Source: an uncultured Lachnospiraceae bacterium (GTDB lineage: Bacteria > Bacillota > Clostridia > Lachnospirales > Lachnospiraceae). Taken from it: 64,000 bases of DNA. The stretch covers positions 8,491 to 72,490 of the forward strand of contig CAUAFT010000013.1 in the NCBI GenBank assembly GCA_958428365.1, in the 5' to 3' direction. The translations under genes were made by a program, and so were the position numbers. Numbering within the stretch: the stretch's first letter is position 1; each line of letters begins with the position of its first letter. The notes under the pieces were generated by a model. That model did not search any database, was not told the DNA's origin, and saw only the letters and a list, made by a program, of their open reading frames with translations. Shown here piece after piece: positions 1 to 9,330 of the stretch.

Positions 1-1
1 T

Positions 2-136
2 ATCTCCATCGATGAGGAGACATTAAAGCAGTTCAAGGCGGACAAACATATTGTGGAGCTTGCAAACCGATTCCGAAAGGCAAAGGCGAAGATCGCCAGA
101 AAATTAAGAAAGACGGCTCCGCCAACTCTAAAATAA
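2..136 (+). CDS. C-terminal fragment of an unidentified protein (cut by window edge)
   Basis: An open frame enters from the left edge and ends with TAA at 134-136. The visible 44 residues are lysine- and arginine-rich near the end (an AKAKIARKLRK-like stretch) and carry no motif I recognise. A strong hairpin begins eight bases after the stop, which supports this being the real 3' end of a plus-strand gene. The product cannot be named from this fragment. Confidence 0.5.
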   Translation: MSIDEETLKQFKADKHIVELANRFRKAKAKIARKLRKTAPPTLK

Positions 137-143
137 AAAAGGA

Positions 144-195
144 AACAGACTGATCAGTCCTTTTCCGGAAGGAAAATCCGTATGATCAGTCTGTT
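144..195. terminator. Bidirectional intrinsic terminator
   Basis: A perfect 13-bp stem (144-156 with 183-195) is followed by ATTTTTAT on the plus strand and by a T-rich run on the minus strand. It lies between two convergent genes, and its left arm contains the stop codon of the histidine kinase (154-156). It can therefore end both transcripts. Confidence 0.85.
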
Positions 196-1050
196 ATTTT
201 TATAGGAAGCCGATATCTCCCCACCCATCTGCCCCATCAGGGTCCTTGCGATCGCCAGCCCCAGCCCCGTGGAGTTTCCGGCAGTCTCCACCGTATAAAA
301 ACGGTCGAACAGCCTGCCCGCCTGTATCTCATCCAGCCCGGACGCCGTATTGGCAAAGATGATCTCCCCTGATTTTCTCAGCGTAACATCCAGATCTCCA
401 TCGCTGTATTTCACAACATTATTCAGCAGATTGGAAAAGACGCGGGACAAGGCGGAAGCGTCCAGGTTACGCCATACTTTCTCCTCCGGCATCTGGATAT
501 TCGGAGTAATTCCCCGTTTTTTTAGCGCCGTATAAAATGCCGCAATACTTTCTAAGAGCACGCTGCCAACGTCCACCCTCTCCCTCTCCACAACGTTTTT
601 TGCCGTGAGAATGACAGAATAACGAAACAATTCCTCCGTCAACTGCATTAACATTTCCGTCCGGTTTTTGATGATCTCAATATAGCGTTCCACCGCCCCG
701 GACTTTTCCTCCTGTTCCAGCAACTCCAGATATCCATAGATCGCCGTCAGCGGCGTCCTTAAATCATGGGAAATATTCGTCACGGCATTTTTCAGTTCCA
801 GATCTCCCTGCAAAAAACGGTGACGTTCCTTCTTCAACTGCCAAAGCTGCGTGTTGACCGCGTTAGCAAGACTCCTCACAGCCCTGTCACGGCTGGAAAT
901 ATCGATCAGGGTATTGGTATCCGTCCCAAGCCGTTCCGCAAAGCCCTCCTCGATCTCCTTTACGGATTTTCGCAATAAATATATTTTTAAAATAAGCGCC
1001 GTGATAACCAACAGCAAAATGAGGATTACAACTCCATACCAAACTTCCAT
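154..1050 (-). CDS. Sensor histidine kinase of an ABC-exporter operon
   Basis: 298 aa. One N-terminal membrane helix (about residues 5-24) is followed by a cytoplasmic linker, the HisKA H-box (NISHDLRTPL, about residue 93) and a HATPase_c domain with an N-box and a C-terminal GLGLAIAR glycine box. It probably autophosphorylates the H-box histidine and passes the phosphate to the response regulator at 2916-3587. No clear extracellular domain is visible, so it may sense a signal in the membrane or through the neighbouring transporter, as intramembrane-sensing kinases of peptide-antibiotic resistance systems do (inference). It is the last gene of a four-gene operon, 12 nt after the permease. Confidence 0.9.
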   Translation of the reverse strand: MEVWYGVVILILLLVITALILKIYLLRKSVKEIEEGFAERLGTDTNTLIDISSRDRAVRSLANAVNTQLWQLKKERHRFLQGDLELKNAVTNISHDLRTPLTAIYGYLELLEQEEKSGAVERYIEIIKNRTEMLMQLTEELFRYSVILTAKNVVERERVDVGSVLLESIAAFYTALKKRGITPNIQMPEEKVWRNLDASALSRVFSNLLNNVVKYSDGDLDVTLRKSGEIIFANTASGLDEIQAGRLFDRFYTVETAGNSTGLGLAIARTLMGQMGGEISASYKNNRLIIRIFLPEKD

Positions 1051-1062
1051 GTCAGACTCCTG

Positions 1063-1923
1063 TCATCGCAGATCCTTTTTCTTAAAAATTACAATTCCCG
1101 CCCCGGTGGTTACAAGAATAAGTACACCATCATAGACCGCTATCAGCCTGAGGTTATCCGGGACATTCATAACGATCTGGTAGATCTGGGATACCGGAAG
1201 AAAGTTATTGAAAAACTCATAGACATCCCGCTTGATCCCTGTAAGATATCTGGAATTTTTTTCTCTTTCCACCGATATGACCTTCCCCGTATCCTGGTCC
1301 ACATAATCATAGGCATCAAAATATTCCGGCGACTCCAGTCTCTGCCAGATCGTGAGCGCTGCAAAAAGCATGATGGTCACAGAGAGCAGACAGACCACCG
1401 CTCCCGCCGCTTTACTCTGAATAGACATGGAGAACAGCAGCAGCAGCGCCATGAGCGCCAGCATTGCCGTTGTACTAACTGCCGTATAACGCAGGATATC
1501 GGCAGCTTTCATCGTTGTGCCATTGAGCAGCAGATTTCCCAGCGCCAGCACCACCAGGATATGCACAAGCTGCATCATAATACCAGCCGCTCCGCAGACA
1601 AGGAGCTTGGACAGATAGATGTTGCTGCGGGTATGTCCCGCTGTGAGCTTATTTCTGATGGTTCCGTCCGAATATTCCGTCCCTACAAAAATACCCACAA
1701 AGACCGCATAGGCAAAGATCAGGTATAAGCCTCCCACAAAAAGAAGTCCATCTGCATTGCTGTATTCTATTCCCAGTTGTGCATACAACTCCGGATTCTC
1801 CCTCACATCCTGCCACCGCAGTAACACCATAAAAGCGCCCATACCTGCGGCAAATAGCAGACCCATCTTAAAAACCGCACTCTTCCATAATCTTACAAAT
1901 TCCGCAGACAATAATTTACTCAT
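1063..1923 (-). CDS. ABC-2 type permease (bacitracin/lantibiotic-immunity type)
   Basis: 286 aa from ATG at 1923. I chose this start because GGGAGGTG lies just upstream and it overlaps the ATPase stop by 8 nt; a longer frame from 2025 has a charged, non-family N-terminus. About six hydrophobic segments are visible (for example residues 17-35, 65-90, 100-130, 145-170, 180-200 and near the C-terminus), with a soluble loop before the last one. This matches the permease half of BcrAB-like exporters. With the ATPase at 1916-2830 it probably forms an exporter for a membrane-active peptide or drug. The substrate cannot be read from the sequence. Confidence 0.82.
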   Translation of the reverse strand: MSKLLSAEFVRLWKSAVFKMGLLFAAGMGAFMVLLRWQDVRENPELYAQLGIEYSNADGLLFVGGLYLIFAYAVFVGIFVGTEYSDGTIRNKLTAGHTRSNIYLSKLLVCGAAGIMMQLVHILVVLALGNLLLNGTTMKAADILRYTAVSTTAMLALMALLLLFSMSIQSKAAGAVVCLLSVTIMLFAALTIWQRLESPEYFDAYDYVDQDTGKVISVEREKNSRYLTGIKRDVYEFFNNFLPVSQIYQIVMNVPDNLRLIAVYDGVLILVTTGAGIVIFKKKDLR

Positions 1924-2830
1924 TTTTTTCACCTCCCACCAGACTGACATAATAGCTCTCCAGACTCTCGTCGCGTTCCTGCATGGAAATGATCTCGCAA
2001 TCCTCTTTTGCCAGCGCCAGAGCAAGCCTGGAAACTTTTATTTTTTCAAAAATATCGGCGGTAGTATCGGAGAGGATCTTATAATCCACCTCCATGTCCT
2101 CCAGAATACGGGCGAGTATCTTCGTATCGCTCACTTCCACACGGACACATTTACGGCAGGCGTTTTCCAGCTCCTCCGCACTCATCTCCTTCACGATACG
2201 CCCATTGTCAATAAATCCGTAGTGGGTTGCCAGCTTCGAGAGTTCGTCGAGAATATGACTTGAGATCAGAACGGTGATCTGCTGTTCCCGATTCAGCTTT
2301 AAGATCAGCTCCCGGATCTCGATAATCCCCTGGGGATCCAGACCGTTGACCGGCTCATCCAAGACCAGAAAGTCGGGACTGCCTGCCAGCGCAATGCCAA
2401 TCCCCAGCCTTTGCCGCATACCGAGGGAAAAATTCTTTGCCTTTTTCTTTCCCGTATTTTCAAGTCCCACCAGTTTCAGGATCTCATTCAAGCCGTCATA
2501 GGACGGAAGGCCCAGAATCCGGTACTGCTGCTTTAGATTTTCCTCCGCAGTCATATTCAGATAAATGGAAGGCGTCTCCACCACAGCGCCCATTCGTCTG
2601 CGGGATCTCACAACCGCCTTATCGGTATGTTCTCTTCCATACAATGTATATCCGCCGGATGTCGGCTCCTGTAACCCACAGATCAGCCGGATCAGCGTTG
2701 TCTTTCCGGCGCCGTTCTTTCCCACGAAGCCGTAGATCGCCCCTTTGGGAACGTTCATGGACAGTCCGTTCAATGCTTTGACATTTTTATAACTTTTGCT
2801 CAAAGCATTTGTTTGCAGAATATATTCCAT
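1916..2830 (-). CDS. ABC transporter ATP-binding protein (BcrA-like)
   Basis: 304 aa. Walker A is GKNGAGKTT, the signature region is NFSLGMRQRLG and Walker B is LVLDEPVNGLD, followed by the H-loop (ISSHIL). The roughly 85-residue tail after the nucleotide-binding domain is typical of BcrA/NatA-type ATPases. The start is ATG at 2830: AAGGAGG sits 9 nt upstream, whereas the in-frame TTG at 2839 would abut the ribosome binding site. It powers the permease encoded by the next, overlapping gene. The pairing with a kinase and regulator suggests inducible resistance to an antimicrobial peptide. Confidence 0.88.
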   Translation of the reverse strand: MEYILQTNALSKSYKNVKALNGLSMNVPKGAIYGFVGKNGAGKTTLIRLICGLQEPTSGGYTLYGREHTDKAVVRSRRRMGAVVETPSIYLNMTAEENLKQQYRILGLPSYDGLNEILKLVGLENTGKKKAKNFSLGMRQRLGIGIALAGSPDFLVLDEPVNGLDPQGIIEIRELILKLNREQQITVLISSHILDELSKLATHYGFIDNGRIVKEMSAEELENACRKCVRVEVSDTKILARILEDMEVDYKILSDTTADIFEKIKVSRLALALAKEDCEIISMQERDESLESYYVSLVGGEKNE

Positions 2831-2915
2831 AAAAATCAACCTCCTTTATGTGATACATTCTATCAGACAGCGGTAAAGAAAACGGTAAGCAAATGGTAAA
2901 GAAACGGTAAAGATC

Positions 2916-3587
2916 CTATTCCGACCTCATCTTAAACCCAATTCCCCAGACTGACTCGATATAGTCCTTCCCCTCTGCTTCACGCAGCTTCTTCCGCAGA
3001 TTACTGATATGCATTTTCAGGGAGCTCTCGGTGCAATCCGGGGTATCCTCGCTGATACGATCCAACAGCGCCGATTTTGTGAGTACCTGCGTCAGGTTCT
3101 GCATCAAAAGCTTTAAAATGGCGTATTCCGTTCTGGTCAGCCGGATCTCCTCTGCTCCTATGGTCACAAGATGCGTTTCCGTATTCAATGTGATATCATC
3201 AAAGACAAGGACCGGGGCCTCTGGAGCGTCTGTGTGTTCCCGCAGGTGTACGGCGATCCTGGCGAGAAGCTCCTTTGTATGAAAGGGCTTTGTCACATAG
3301 TCCACAGCCCCGCCAAGCAGAACTTCCACCTTGTTGTCCACGTCGACTTTTGCACTTACCACAATGACCGGTATCCCTTTGATCTGCAAAAGCACCTCTT
3401 CCCCGTTCAGCCCCGGCAGCATGAGATCCAACAGCACAAGATCCGGTTTTTTCTGTGAGAGGACAAGCAGCGCCTCCGTTCCCGAATAAGCGCGCAGGAC
3501 GCCGTATCCCTCTTTGGCGAGGGTCTCCTCCAGCAGATTGCCGATATGGACATCATCATCTATGATCAGGATATTTTTCAATATCAT
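2916..3587 (-). CDS. OmpR-family response regulator
   Basis: 223 aa. The N-terminal receiver domain has the acidic pocket (IDDD near residue 10), the phospho-acceptor Asp in LLDLMLPG (about residue 55) and the conserved Lys in TKPF (about residue 101). A C-terminal winged helix follows (LTRTEYAILKLL and the recognition region MHISNLRKKL, ending IESVWGIGFKM). It is the first gene of the operon with the ABC ATPase, permease and kinase and probably activates that operon. It begins only about 23 nt after the carB terminator T-tract, leaving little room for its own promoter, so some read-through from carAB is possible. Confidence 0.92.
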   Translation of the reverse strand: MILKNILIIDDDVHIGNLLEETLAKEGYGVLRAYSGTEALLVLSQKKPDLVLLDLMLPGLNGEEVLLQIKGIPVIVVSAKVDVDNKVEVLLGGAVDYVTKPFHTKELLARIAVHLREHTDAPEAPVLVFDDITLNTETHLVTIGAEEIRLTRTEYAILKLLMQNLTQVLTKSALLDRISEDTPDCTESSLKMHISNLRKKLREAEGKDYIESVWGIGFKMRSE

Positions 3588-3609
3588 TCATCTCCTCTTT
3601 TTCCAAAAT

Positions 3610-3641
3610 AAAAAAGAGAGCTGATTCTTCTGCCAGCTCTC
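3610..3641 (-). terminator. carAB terminator
   Basis: On the minus strand an 8-bp stem (GAGAGCTG with CAGCTCTC, 3634-3641 with 3616-3623) has a 10-nt loop and is followed by TTTTTTATTTT. It lies just after the carB stop. Confidence 0.85.
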
Positions 3642-3651
3642 CTCTTCCACT

Positions 3652-6600
3652 CTATATGTTTTTCACCGTTGCAATATCCACAAGGGTCATTTCCTCACTG
3701 GCATTTTCCAGGCTTAGAGCAAGGGCGTTCGCCGTATCCAAAGAAGTTAAGCAGTGTACGCCTGTCTCAATGGCGTTTCTGCGGATCAAAAATCCGTCTC
3801 TGCTCTTATCCCTTCCCTGAGTCGGGGTGTCGATGACAAGGTCGATCTTGTGTCCTAAGATCAGATCCATCACGTTCGGGGATTCCTGAGAGATCTTATT
3901 GACGCGCAGGGCGTTAACGCCTTTTTCCTGCAAGAACTTCGCCGTACTTCTGGTGGCGTAGATCTTATATCCCAGAGCCTCGAAACGCTTGGCAACCTCT
4001 GCCGCCTCCGGCTTATCCGCATCCTTGACGGTCATGATCATCTGCTTATGTTTTGGAAGGATCACTCCTGCTCCCAAAAACGCCTTATAGAGCGCCTCGT
4101 TGAAGGTCTTTGCAATTCCAAGACACTCTCCCGTGGATTTCATCTCAGGTCCTAAGCTGATCTCCGCGCCCCGCAGCTTCTCAAAGGAAAATACCGGCAT
4201 CTTGATGGCAATGTAATCCGCCTCCGGTGCAAGTCCGGTTGGATATCCCATCCCCTTTAAGGTGTTGCCGATGATAACCTTCGTGGCAAGGTCTACAATC
4301 GGGATTCCAGTTACCTTACTGATGTAAGGTACAGTTCTGGAGGAACGGGGATTTACCTCGATAACGTAAACCTGTCCGTCCATGACAATGAACTGAATGT
4401 TGATCAGTCCGATGACATGAAGGGCTTTTGCAAGACGTCTCGTATATTCCACGATGGTCTCCTTGACCTCCTCCTCAATGGTGGGAGCCGGATAGACGGA
4501 AATACTGTCTCCTGAATGAACTCCGGTCCTCTCGATATGTTCCATGATTCCAGGGATCAGGATGTCGGTTCCGTCACAGACCGCATCCACCTCGATTTCT
4601 TTTCCCTGTAAATATTTATCCACGAGAATTGGATGATCCTGGGCATAACGGTTGATGACCGCCATAAATTCTTCGATTTCCTCATCATTTAAGGCAATCT
4701 GCATTCCCTGTCCGCCGAGAACGTAAGAAGGACGTACCAGAACCGGGTAACCCAGGCGGTTCGCAACCTCCTTCGCCTCCTCTGCGGTGAAGACAGTTCC
4801 ACCCGCGGCTCTTGGGATCTCGGTTTCCTCCAGGATTTTATCAAATAACTCTCTGTCCTCTGCCGCGTCTACGTCCTCTGCCTTGGTGCCGAGGATTTTT
4901 ACGCCCATCTTCATCAGGCTTTCGGTTAATTTGATCGCTGTCTGTCCGCCGAACTGGACGACGGCTCCGTCCGGTTTTTCCAGACGCACGATGTTTTCCA
5001 CATCCTCCGGAGTCAACGGCTCAAAATACAATTTGTCCGCAATATCGAAGTCGGTAGAGACTGTCTCCGGGTTGTTGTTGACGATGATGGTCTCATACCC
5101 CTCTTTTGCAAACGCCCAGGTACTGTGGACGGAACAGTAGTCAAATTCGATTCCCTGTCCGATTCGGATCGGACCGGAACCCAGTACAAGAACCTTTTTC
5201 TCCGGATGCGTCTCTTCTGCTTCGTTGACACTTCCAAAACAGGAATAGTAATATGGGGTGCTGGCTTCAAATTCCGCCGCACAGGTATCCACCATTTTGA
5301 ACGCCGCCACAATGCCGTTTTCATAGCGCAGATCGCGAATCTCTTCTTCCGTCTTTCCCGTTAAATCCGCAATGACATTGTCCGGGTATTCGATCCGTTT
5401 TGCTTCCTTTAAAAGCTCCACGGTCAGTTCTTCGCTTCTTAACCGCTCTTCCATCTCCACAAGAATCGCCAGCTTATCAATAAACCAGTGATCGATCATG
5501 GTGATCTCATGGATCTCATCGTAGGAGATTCCCCTGCGGATAGCTTCCGCGATGACCCAGATCCTGCGGTCGTCCACAATTCTTAACTGCTCAATCAGTT
5601 CCTCTTTACTAAGTTCCGTAAAGTCATAGGACATTAAGGAATCCACATGCTGCTCTAAGGAACGGATGGCTTTCATCAGAGCGCCCTCAAAGTTGGTACA
5701 GATACTCATGACCTCTCCGGTTGCCTTCATCTGAGTAGTCAGCGTTCTCTTCGCCGTGATGAACTTATCAAAAGGCAGTCTTGGAATCTTGACCACACAG
5801 TAATCCAACATTGGTTCGAAGCTGGCATAGGTCTTGCCTGTAATGGCATTTTTGATCTCATCCAGAGTATAGCCCAGGGCAATCTTTGCCGCCACCTTTG
5901 CAATTGGGTATCCGGTCGCCTTGGAAGCCAGGGCGGAAGAACGGGATACACGAGGATTTACCTCGATGACGCAGTATTCAAAGGTGGTCGGATGCAGGGC
6001 ATATTGCACGTTGCATCCTCCCGTAATATTTAATTCAGATATAATATTTAAGGCAGATGTACGGAGCATCTGGTATTCTTTATCACCGAGCGTCTGGGAC
6101 GGAGCCACGACGATGGAATCTCCGGTGTGAACGCCCACCGGGTCGATGTTTTCCATATTACATACGGTGATACAGTTGCCGTTGGCGTCCCGCATTACCT
6201 CGTACTCGATCTCTTTCCAGCCTGCGATACAGCGCTCCACCAGAACTTCTCCTACACGGCTCAGGCGCAGTCCATTGGATAAGATGTCGATTAACTCCGT
6301 CTCATTGTGGGCGATACCGCCGCCGCTTCCGCCTAAAGTATAAGCAGGACGCAGTACCACCGGATAACCGATGGTGTTGGTGAATGCAATACCGTCCTCC
6401 ACGTTGTGAACAACGGTGGACGGGGCGCATGGCTCCCCAATCTTTTCCATGGTATCCTTGAATGCCTGCCGGTCTTCCGCCTTGAAAATGGTCTCGGCGG
6501 TGGTGCCGATCAGCTTGACACCGTGTTCTTCTAAAAATCCGGACTCTGCCAATTCCATACCCAGGTTCAATCCCGCCTGTCCTCCAAGGGTCGGCAGGAC

Positions 6601-6855
6601 ACTGTCCGGTTTTTCTTTTAAGATGATCTGTTCTAATACCTTGGCTGTCAACGGCTCAATATAGACCTCGTCCGCAATCTCCTTATCGGTCATAATGGTA
6701 GCCGGGTTGGAATTGACAAGGACAACTTCGATTCCCTCTTCTTTTAAAGAGCGGCATGCCTGTGTTCCGGCGTAGTCGAACTCCGCCGCCTGTCCGATCA
6801 CGATAGGACCGGAACCGATGACTAATACTTTTTTGATATCTGGATTCTTTGGCAT
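3652..6855 (-). CDS. carB: Carbamoyl-phosphate synthase large subunit
   Basis: 1067 aa, the usual length. It makes carbamoyl phosphate from ammonia, bicarbonate and two ATP for pyrimidine and arginine synthesis, using ammonia channelled from CarA. Two homologous ATP-grasp halves are visible; each starts with a KVLV(I/L)GSGP motif (residues about 9 and 553) and each has a glycine-rich loop (TLGGSGGG and VLGGQG). The last 140 residues form the MGS-like allosteric domain. The start ATG overlaps the carA stop by one base (TAATG), so translation is coupled. A terminator follows directly. Confidence 0.97.
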   Translation of the reverse strand: MPKNPDIKKVLVIGSGPIVIGQAAEFDYAGTQACRSLKEEGIEVVLVNSNPATIMTDKEIADEVYIEPLTAKVLEQIILKEKPDSVLPTLGGQAGLNLGMELAESGFLEEHGVKLIGTTAETIFKAEDRQAFKDTMEKIGEPCAPSTVVHNVEDGIAFTNTIGYPVVLRPAYTLGGSGGGIAHNETELIDILSNGLRLSRVGEVLVERCIAGWKEIEYEVMRDANGNCITVCNMENIDPVGVHTGDSIVVAPSQTLGDKEYQMLRTSALNIISELNITGGCNVQYALHPTTFEYCVIEVNPRVSRSSALASKATGYPIAKVAAKIALGYTLDEIKNAITGKTYASFEPMLDYCVVKIPRLPFDKFITAKRTLTTQMKATGEVMSICTNFEGALMKAIRSLEQHVDSLMSYDFTELSKEELIEQLRIVDDRRIWVIAEAIRRGISYDEIHEITMIDHWFIDKLAILVEMEERLRSEELTVELLKEAKRIEYPDNVIADLTGKTEEEIRDLRYENGIVAAFKMVDTCAAEFEASTPYYYSCFGSVNEAEETHPEKKVLVLGSGPIRIGQGIEFDYCSVHSTWAFAKEGYETIIVNNNPETVSTDFDIADKLYFEPLTPEDVENIVRLEKPDGAVVQFGGQTAIKLTESLMKMGVKILGTKAEDVDAAEDRELFDKILEETEIPRAAGGTVFTAEEAKEVANRLGYPVLVRPSYVLGGQGMQIALNDEEIEEFMAVINRYAQDHPILVDKYLQGKEIEVDAVCDGTDILIPGIMEHIERTGVHSGDSISVYPAPTIEEEVKETIVEYTRRLAKALHVIGLINIQFIVMDGQVYVIEVNPRSSRTVPYISKVTGIPIVDLATKVIIGNTLKGMGYPTGLAPEADYIAIKMPVFSFEKLRGAEISLGPEMKSTGECLGIAKTFNEALYKAFLGAGVILPKHKQMIMTVKDADKPEAAEVAKRFEALGYKIYATRSTAKFLQEKGVNALRVNKISQESPNVMDLILGHKIDLVIDTPTQGRDKSRDGFLIRRNAIETGVHCLTSLDTANALALSLENASEEMTLVDIATVKNI

Positions 6856-7925
6856 TACTGGTTCCCTCCCATCATATTAATAAATCGGTCAAAAAGGTAA
6901 GCGCTGTCCTGTGGTCCCGGACATGCTTCCGGATGAAATTGCACCGTAAAAATATTTTTTCCTATATATTTTAAGCCCTCGTTCGTGCCGTCGTTGACAT
7001 TGGTGAATGCCGGCACCGCCACTTTTTCATCCAGGGCTTCTGGGTTCACGGCATAACCGTGGTTCTGGGAGGAGATATAGACCCTTCCCGTCTCCAGATC
7101 CTTCACCGGGTGATTTCCTCCCCGGTGTCCGTATTTTAATTTATAGGTATCCGCTCCCGTTGCCAGCGCCATGAGCTGGTGTCCCAGGCAGATGGCAAAG
7201 ATCGGAACCTCCGAATCATATAATTTTTTGATCTCCGCAATGATGGACTGACATTCCTTCGGGTCTCCCGGTCCGTTGCTGAGCATGATCCCATCCGGCT
7301 CTGCTCGAAGGATCTCCTCCGCTGTGGTATGCGCCGGATAGATGGTCACTTCGCATCCTCTATCGTTTAAAGAACGGGCAATATTGTTCTTCGCCCCCAG
7401 GTCAAGAAGGGCAACTTTTTTTCCTTTTCCCTTTAATACGCTTTTCTCATCACAGGTCACCCTGTCTACGACATTCCCTGTCTTATATTCTTTTAATCTC
7501 GGAATGATCGCTTCCACATTATAATCCTCATCGGTGGTGATCATACCGTTCATCGTACCCTTATCTCTGAGGATCTTGGTCAGGGCTCTCGTATCGATCC
7601 CTGCAATTCCCGGAATGTCGTGTTCCTTTAAGAAGTCCTGAATGGTCCCCTCGCATCGGAAGTTGCTGGGCATTCTGGAAAGCTCCCGGACGATATAGCC
7701 GTTCACCCATGGTCTGCCCGACTCCATATCCGGTGTGATCCCGTAATTTCCAATCAGGGGATATGTCATCACCACTGCCTGTCCGGCATAGGATGGATCG
7801 GTTAGGACCTCCAGATACCCGGTCATTGACGTATTGAATACGATTTCGCTGATAATTTCTTTTTGCGAACCGATGCTGGTTCCCTCAAAGACAGTTCCAT
7901 CTTCTAAGATCAGAAAAGCTTTCAT
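6855..7925 (-). CDS. carA: Carbamoyl-phosphate synthase small subunit (glutaminase)
   Basis: 356 aa. It hydrolyses glutamine and supplies ammonia to CarB. The N-terminal CPSase_sm_chain domain contains SMTGYLEVLTDPSYAGQ. The C-terminal class I glutamine amidotransferase domain has the nucleophile Cys in FAICLGHQLM and the His-Glu pair in QFHPEACPGP. It overlaps carB by one base. The start ATG at 7925 is preceded by AAAGGACAGG. A promoter-like pair and a hairpin with a T-tract lie upstream, so expression may be attenuated. Confidence 0.96.
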   Translation of the reverse strand: MKAFLILEDGTVFEGTSIGSQKEIISEIVFNTSMTGYLEVLTDPSYAGQAVVMTYPLIGNYGITPDMESGRPWVNGYIVRELSRMPSNFRCEGTIQDFLKEHDIPGIAGIDTRALTKILRDKGTMNGMITTDEDYNVEAIIPRLKEYKTGNVVDRVTCDEKSVLKGKGKKVALLDLGAKNNIARSLNDRGCEVTIYPAHTTAEEILRAEPDGIMLSNGPGDPKECQSIIAEIKKLYDSEVPIFAICLGHQLMALATGADTYKLKYGHRGGNHPVKDLETGRVYISSQNHGYAVNPEALDEKVAVPAFTNVNDGTNEGLKYIGKNIFTVQFHPEACPGPQDSAYLFDRFINMMGGNQ

Positions 7926-7957
7926 TATTTACCCTGTCCTTTCTAAATTTTCTCAAA

Positions 7958-7982
7958 AAAAAAGAGGGGGATTCTCTTTTTT
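7958..7982 (-). terminator. Terminator-like hairpin in front of carA
   Basis: On the minus strand AAAAAAGAG, a 7-nt loop and CTCTTTTTT form a 9-bp stem that continues into a T-run. It ends 32 bases before the carA ATG. It is either the coaBC terminator or an attenuator in the carA leader. The promoter at 8008-8036 lies upstream of it, which fits the attenuator reading. Confidence 0.55.
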
Positions 7983-8007
7983 ACATAGTGATACCTAAAT
8001 TGTAAAA

Positions 8008-8036
8008 AGTGTATCATATTCGTGATTATTTTTCAA
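8008..8036 (-). promoter_or_regulatory. Candidate carA promoter with dyad
   Basis: The minus strand reads TTGAAA (8031-8036), 17 nt, TACACT (8008-8013). A 6-bp dyad, TGATAC / GTATCA (7989-7994 and 8011-8016), overlaps the -10 region and the likely start of transcription, which would suit a repressor. Confidence 0.5.
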
Positions 8037-8062
8037 CCTTATTTTTCTTTCCCCATCTTTTT

Positions 8063-9262
8063 TTACATTTCTGTCGCGATTTCATCCAGCAGCAGAGCTG
8101 CCGCCTTTTCTTTGCTGACAAGGGGTAATTCTTTCACCTGTTCTGCGGTAATCAGGGTCAGAAGATTTGTATCCGTTGCAAACCCTGCTCCTTTTTCTTT
8201 TAAGTTGTTTGCCGCAATCATGTCGATTTTCTTTTTGTCCAGTTTTTTTCTGGAATTTTCCAGCATATTCTGTGTCTCCATGGAAAAACCGCACAAAAAG
8301 GCGTGTATCTCCCCTTTCGCCTTCGCCTCTCCAAGACTTCCCAAAATATCCTGCGTCCGTTCCAACTCTAAGACAGAACTTCCCTCTGATTTTTTGATTT
8401 TATCCTCCGCCGTATGAGCCGGGGTGTAATCGGCAACTGCTGCCGCCTTGATGATGACGTCCTGCTCTTTTGCCTGTTCCATGACAAGTTCATACATTTC
8501 TTTTGCACTTGTGATCTGCTCTGTTTTTACGAATAACGGCGGTTCTATCTGAGTCGGTCCCGTGACAAGGGTGACGTCGGCTCCCCGGAGCATCGCCATT
8601 TTTGCCAGGGCATAACCCATTTTTCCGGTGGAATGGTTGCTGATAAAACGCACCGGGTCGATGGCTTCTAAGGTTGGTCCTGCCGTCACAAGGATCTTTT
8701 TCCCTGCCAAGTCATTTTCACATGCCAATTCTTTTAACACATATTCTACCAGGGTTTCCTCCGATGGCAGTTTGCCGTCGCCCAGATCGCCGTTTGCCAG
8801 CATTCCGTTGACTGGCGGAATGATTTCGTAACCGAAGCGCTTTAACTTCCCGATATTCTCCTGTACGATTGGGTTGTGGTACATGTTGTGGTTCATCGCC
8901 GGGGCAATGAGCTTTTTACAGGTACATGCCATTTCCGTTGTGGTCAGCATATCGTCTGCGATGCCGTTTGCGATCTTGCCGATGATGTTTGCAGTTGCCG
9001 GGGCGATCAATACCAGATCTGCCTGCTTTGCCAGAGCAACATGCTCTACGGAAAATTCAAAATTGCGGTCAAAGGTATCGATGAGACATTTGTTTCCTGT
9101 CAGGGTCTCAAAAGTGGTGGCTGTAATAAAATTCTGTGCGTTATTTGTCATAATCACATGGACGTTGCAATGCAGTTTTTTTAACATGCGCGCCACGTTT
9201 GGCATCTTATAGGCTGCAATTCCTCCGCTCACTCCCAGGAGTACCGTCTTTCCTTGTAACAT
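8063..9262 (-). CDS. coaBC: Bifunctional phosphopantothenoylcysteine decarboxylase / phosphopantothenate-cysteine ligase
   Basis: 399 aa. It catalyses two successive steps of coenzyme A synthesis. The N-terminal CoaC flavoprotein domain (about 1-185) shows GVSGGIAAYK, the active-site His in SVEHVALAK and the PAMNxxM motif (APAMNHNMYHNP). The C-terminal CoaB domain starts at KILVTAGPTLEAIDPVRFI with HSTGKMG and continues to the end. ATG at 9262 follows TGGAGGAAAAAAT. It lies downstream of serS on the same strand, with a 68-nt gap. Confidence 0.95.
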   Translation of the reverse strand: MLQGKTVLLGVSGGIAAYKMPNVARMLKKLHCNVHVIMTNNAQNFITATTFETLTGNKCLIDTFDRNFEFSVEHVALAKQADLVLIAPATANIIGKIANGIADDMLTTTEMACTCKKLIAPAMNHNMYHNPIVQENIGKLKRFGYEIIPPVNGMLANGDLGDGKLPSEETLVEYVLKELACENDLAGKKILVTAGPTLEAIDPVRFISNHSTGKMGYALAKMAMLRGADVTLVTGPTQIEPPLFVKTEQITSAKEMYELVMEQAKEQDVIIKAAAVADYTPAHTAEDKIKKSEGSSVLELERTQDILGSLGEAKAKGEIHAFLCGFSMETQNMLENSRKKLDKKKIDMIAANNLKEKGAGFATDTNLLTLITAEQVKELPLVSKEKAAALLLDEIATEM

Positions 9263-9330
9263 ATTTTTTCCTCCAAAATCTTCCTAAAAATCCTGATTAC
9301 AATGAAAATCCTTTGGATCTTGGATTGCTG

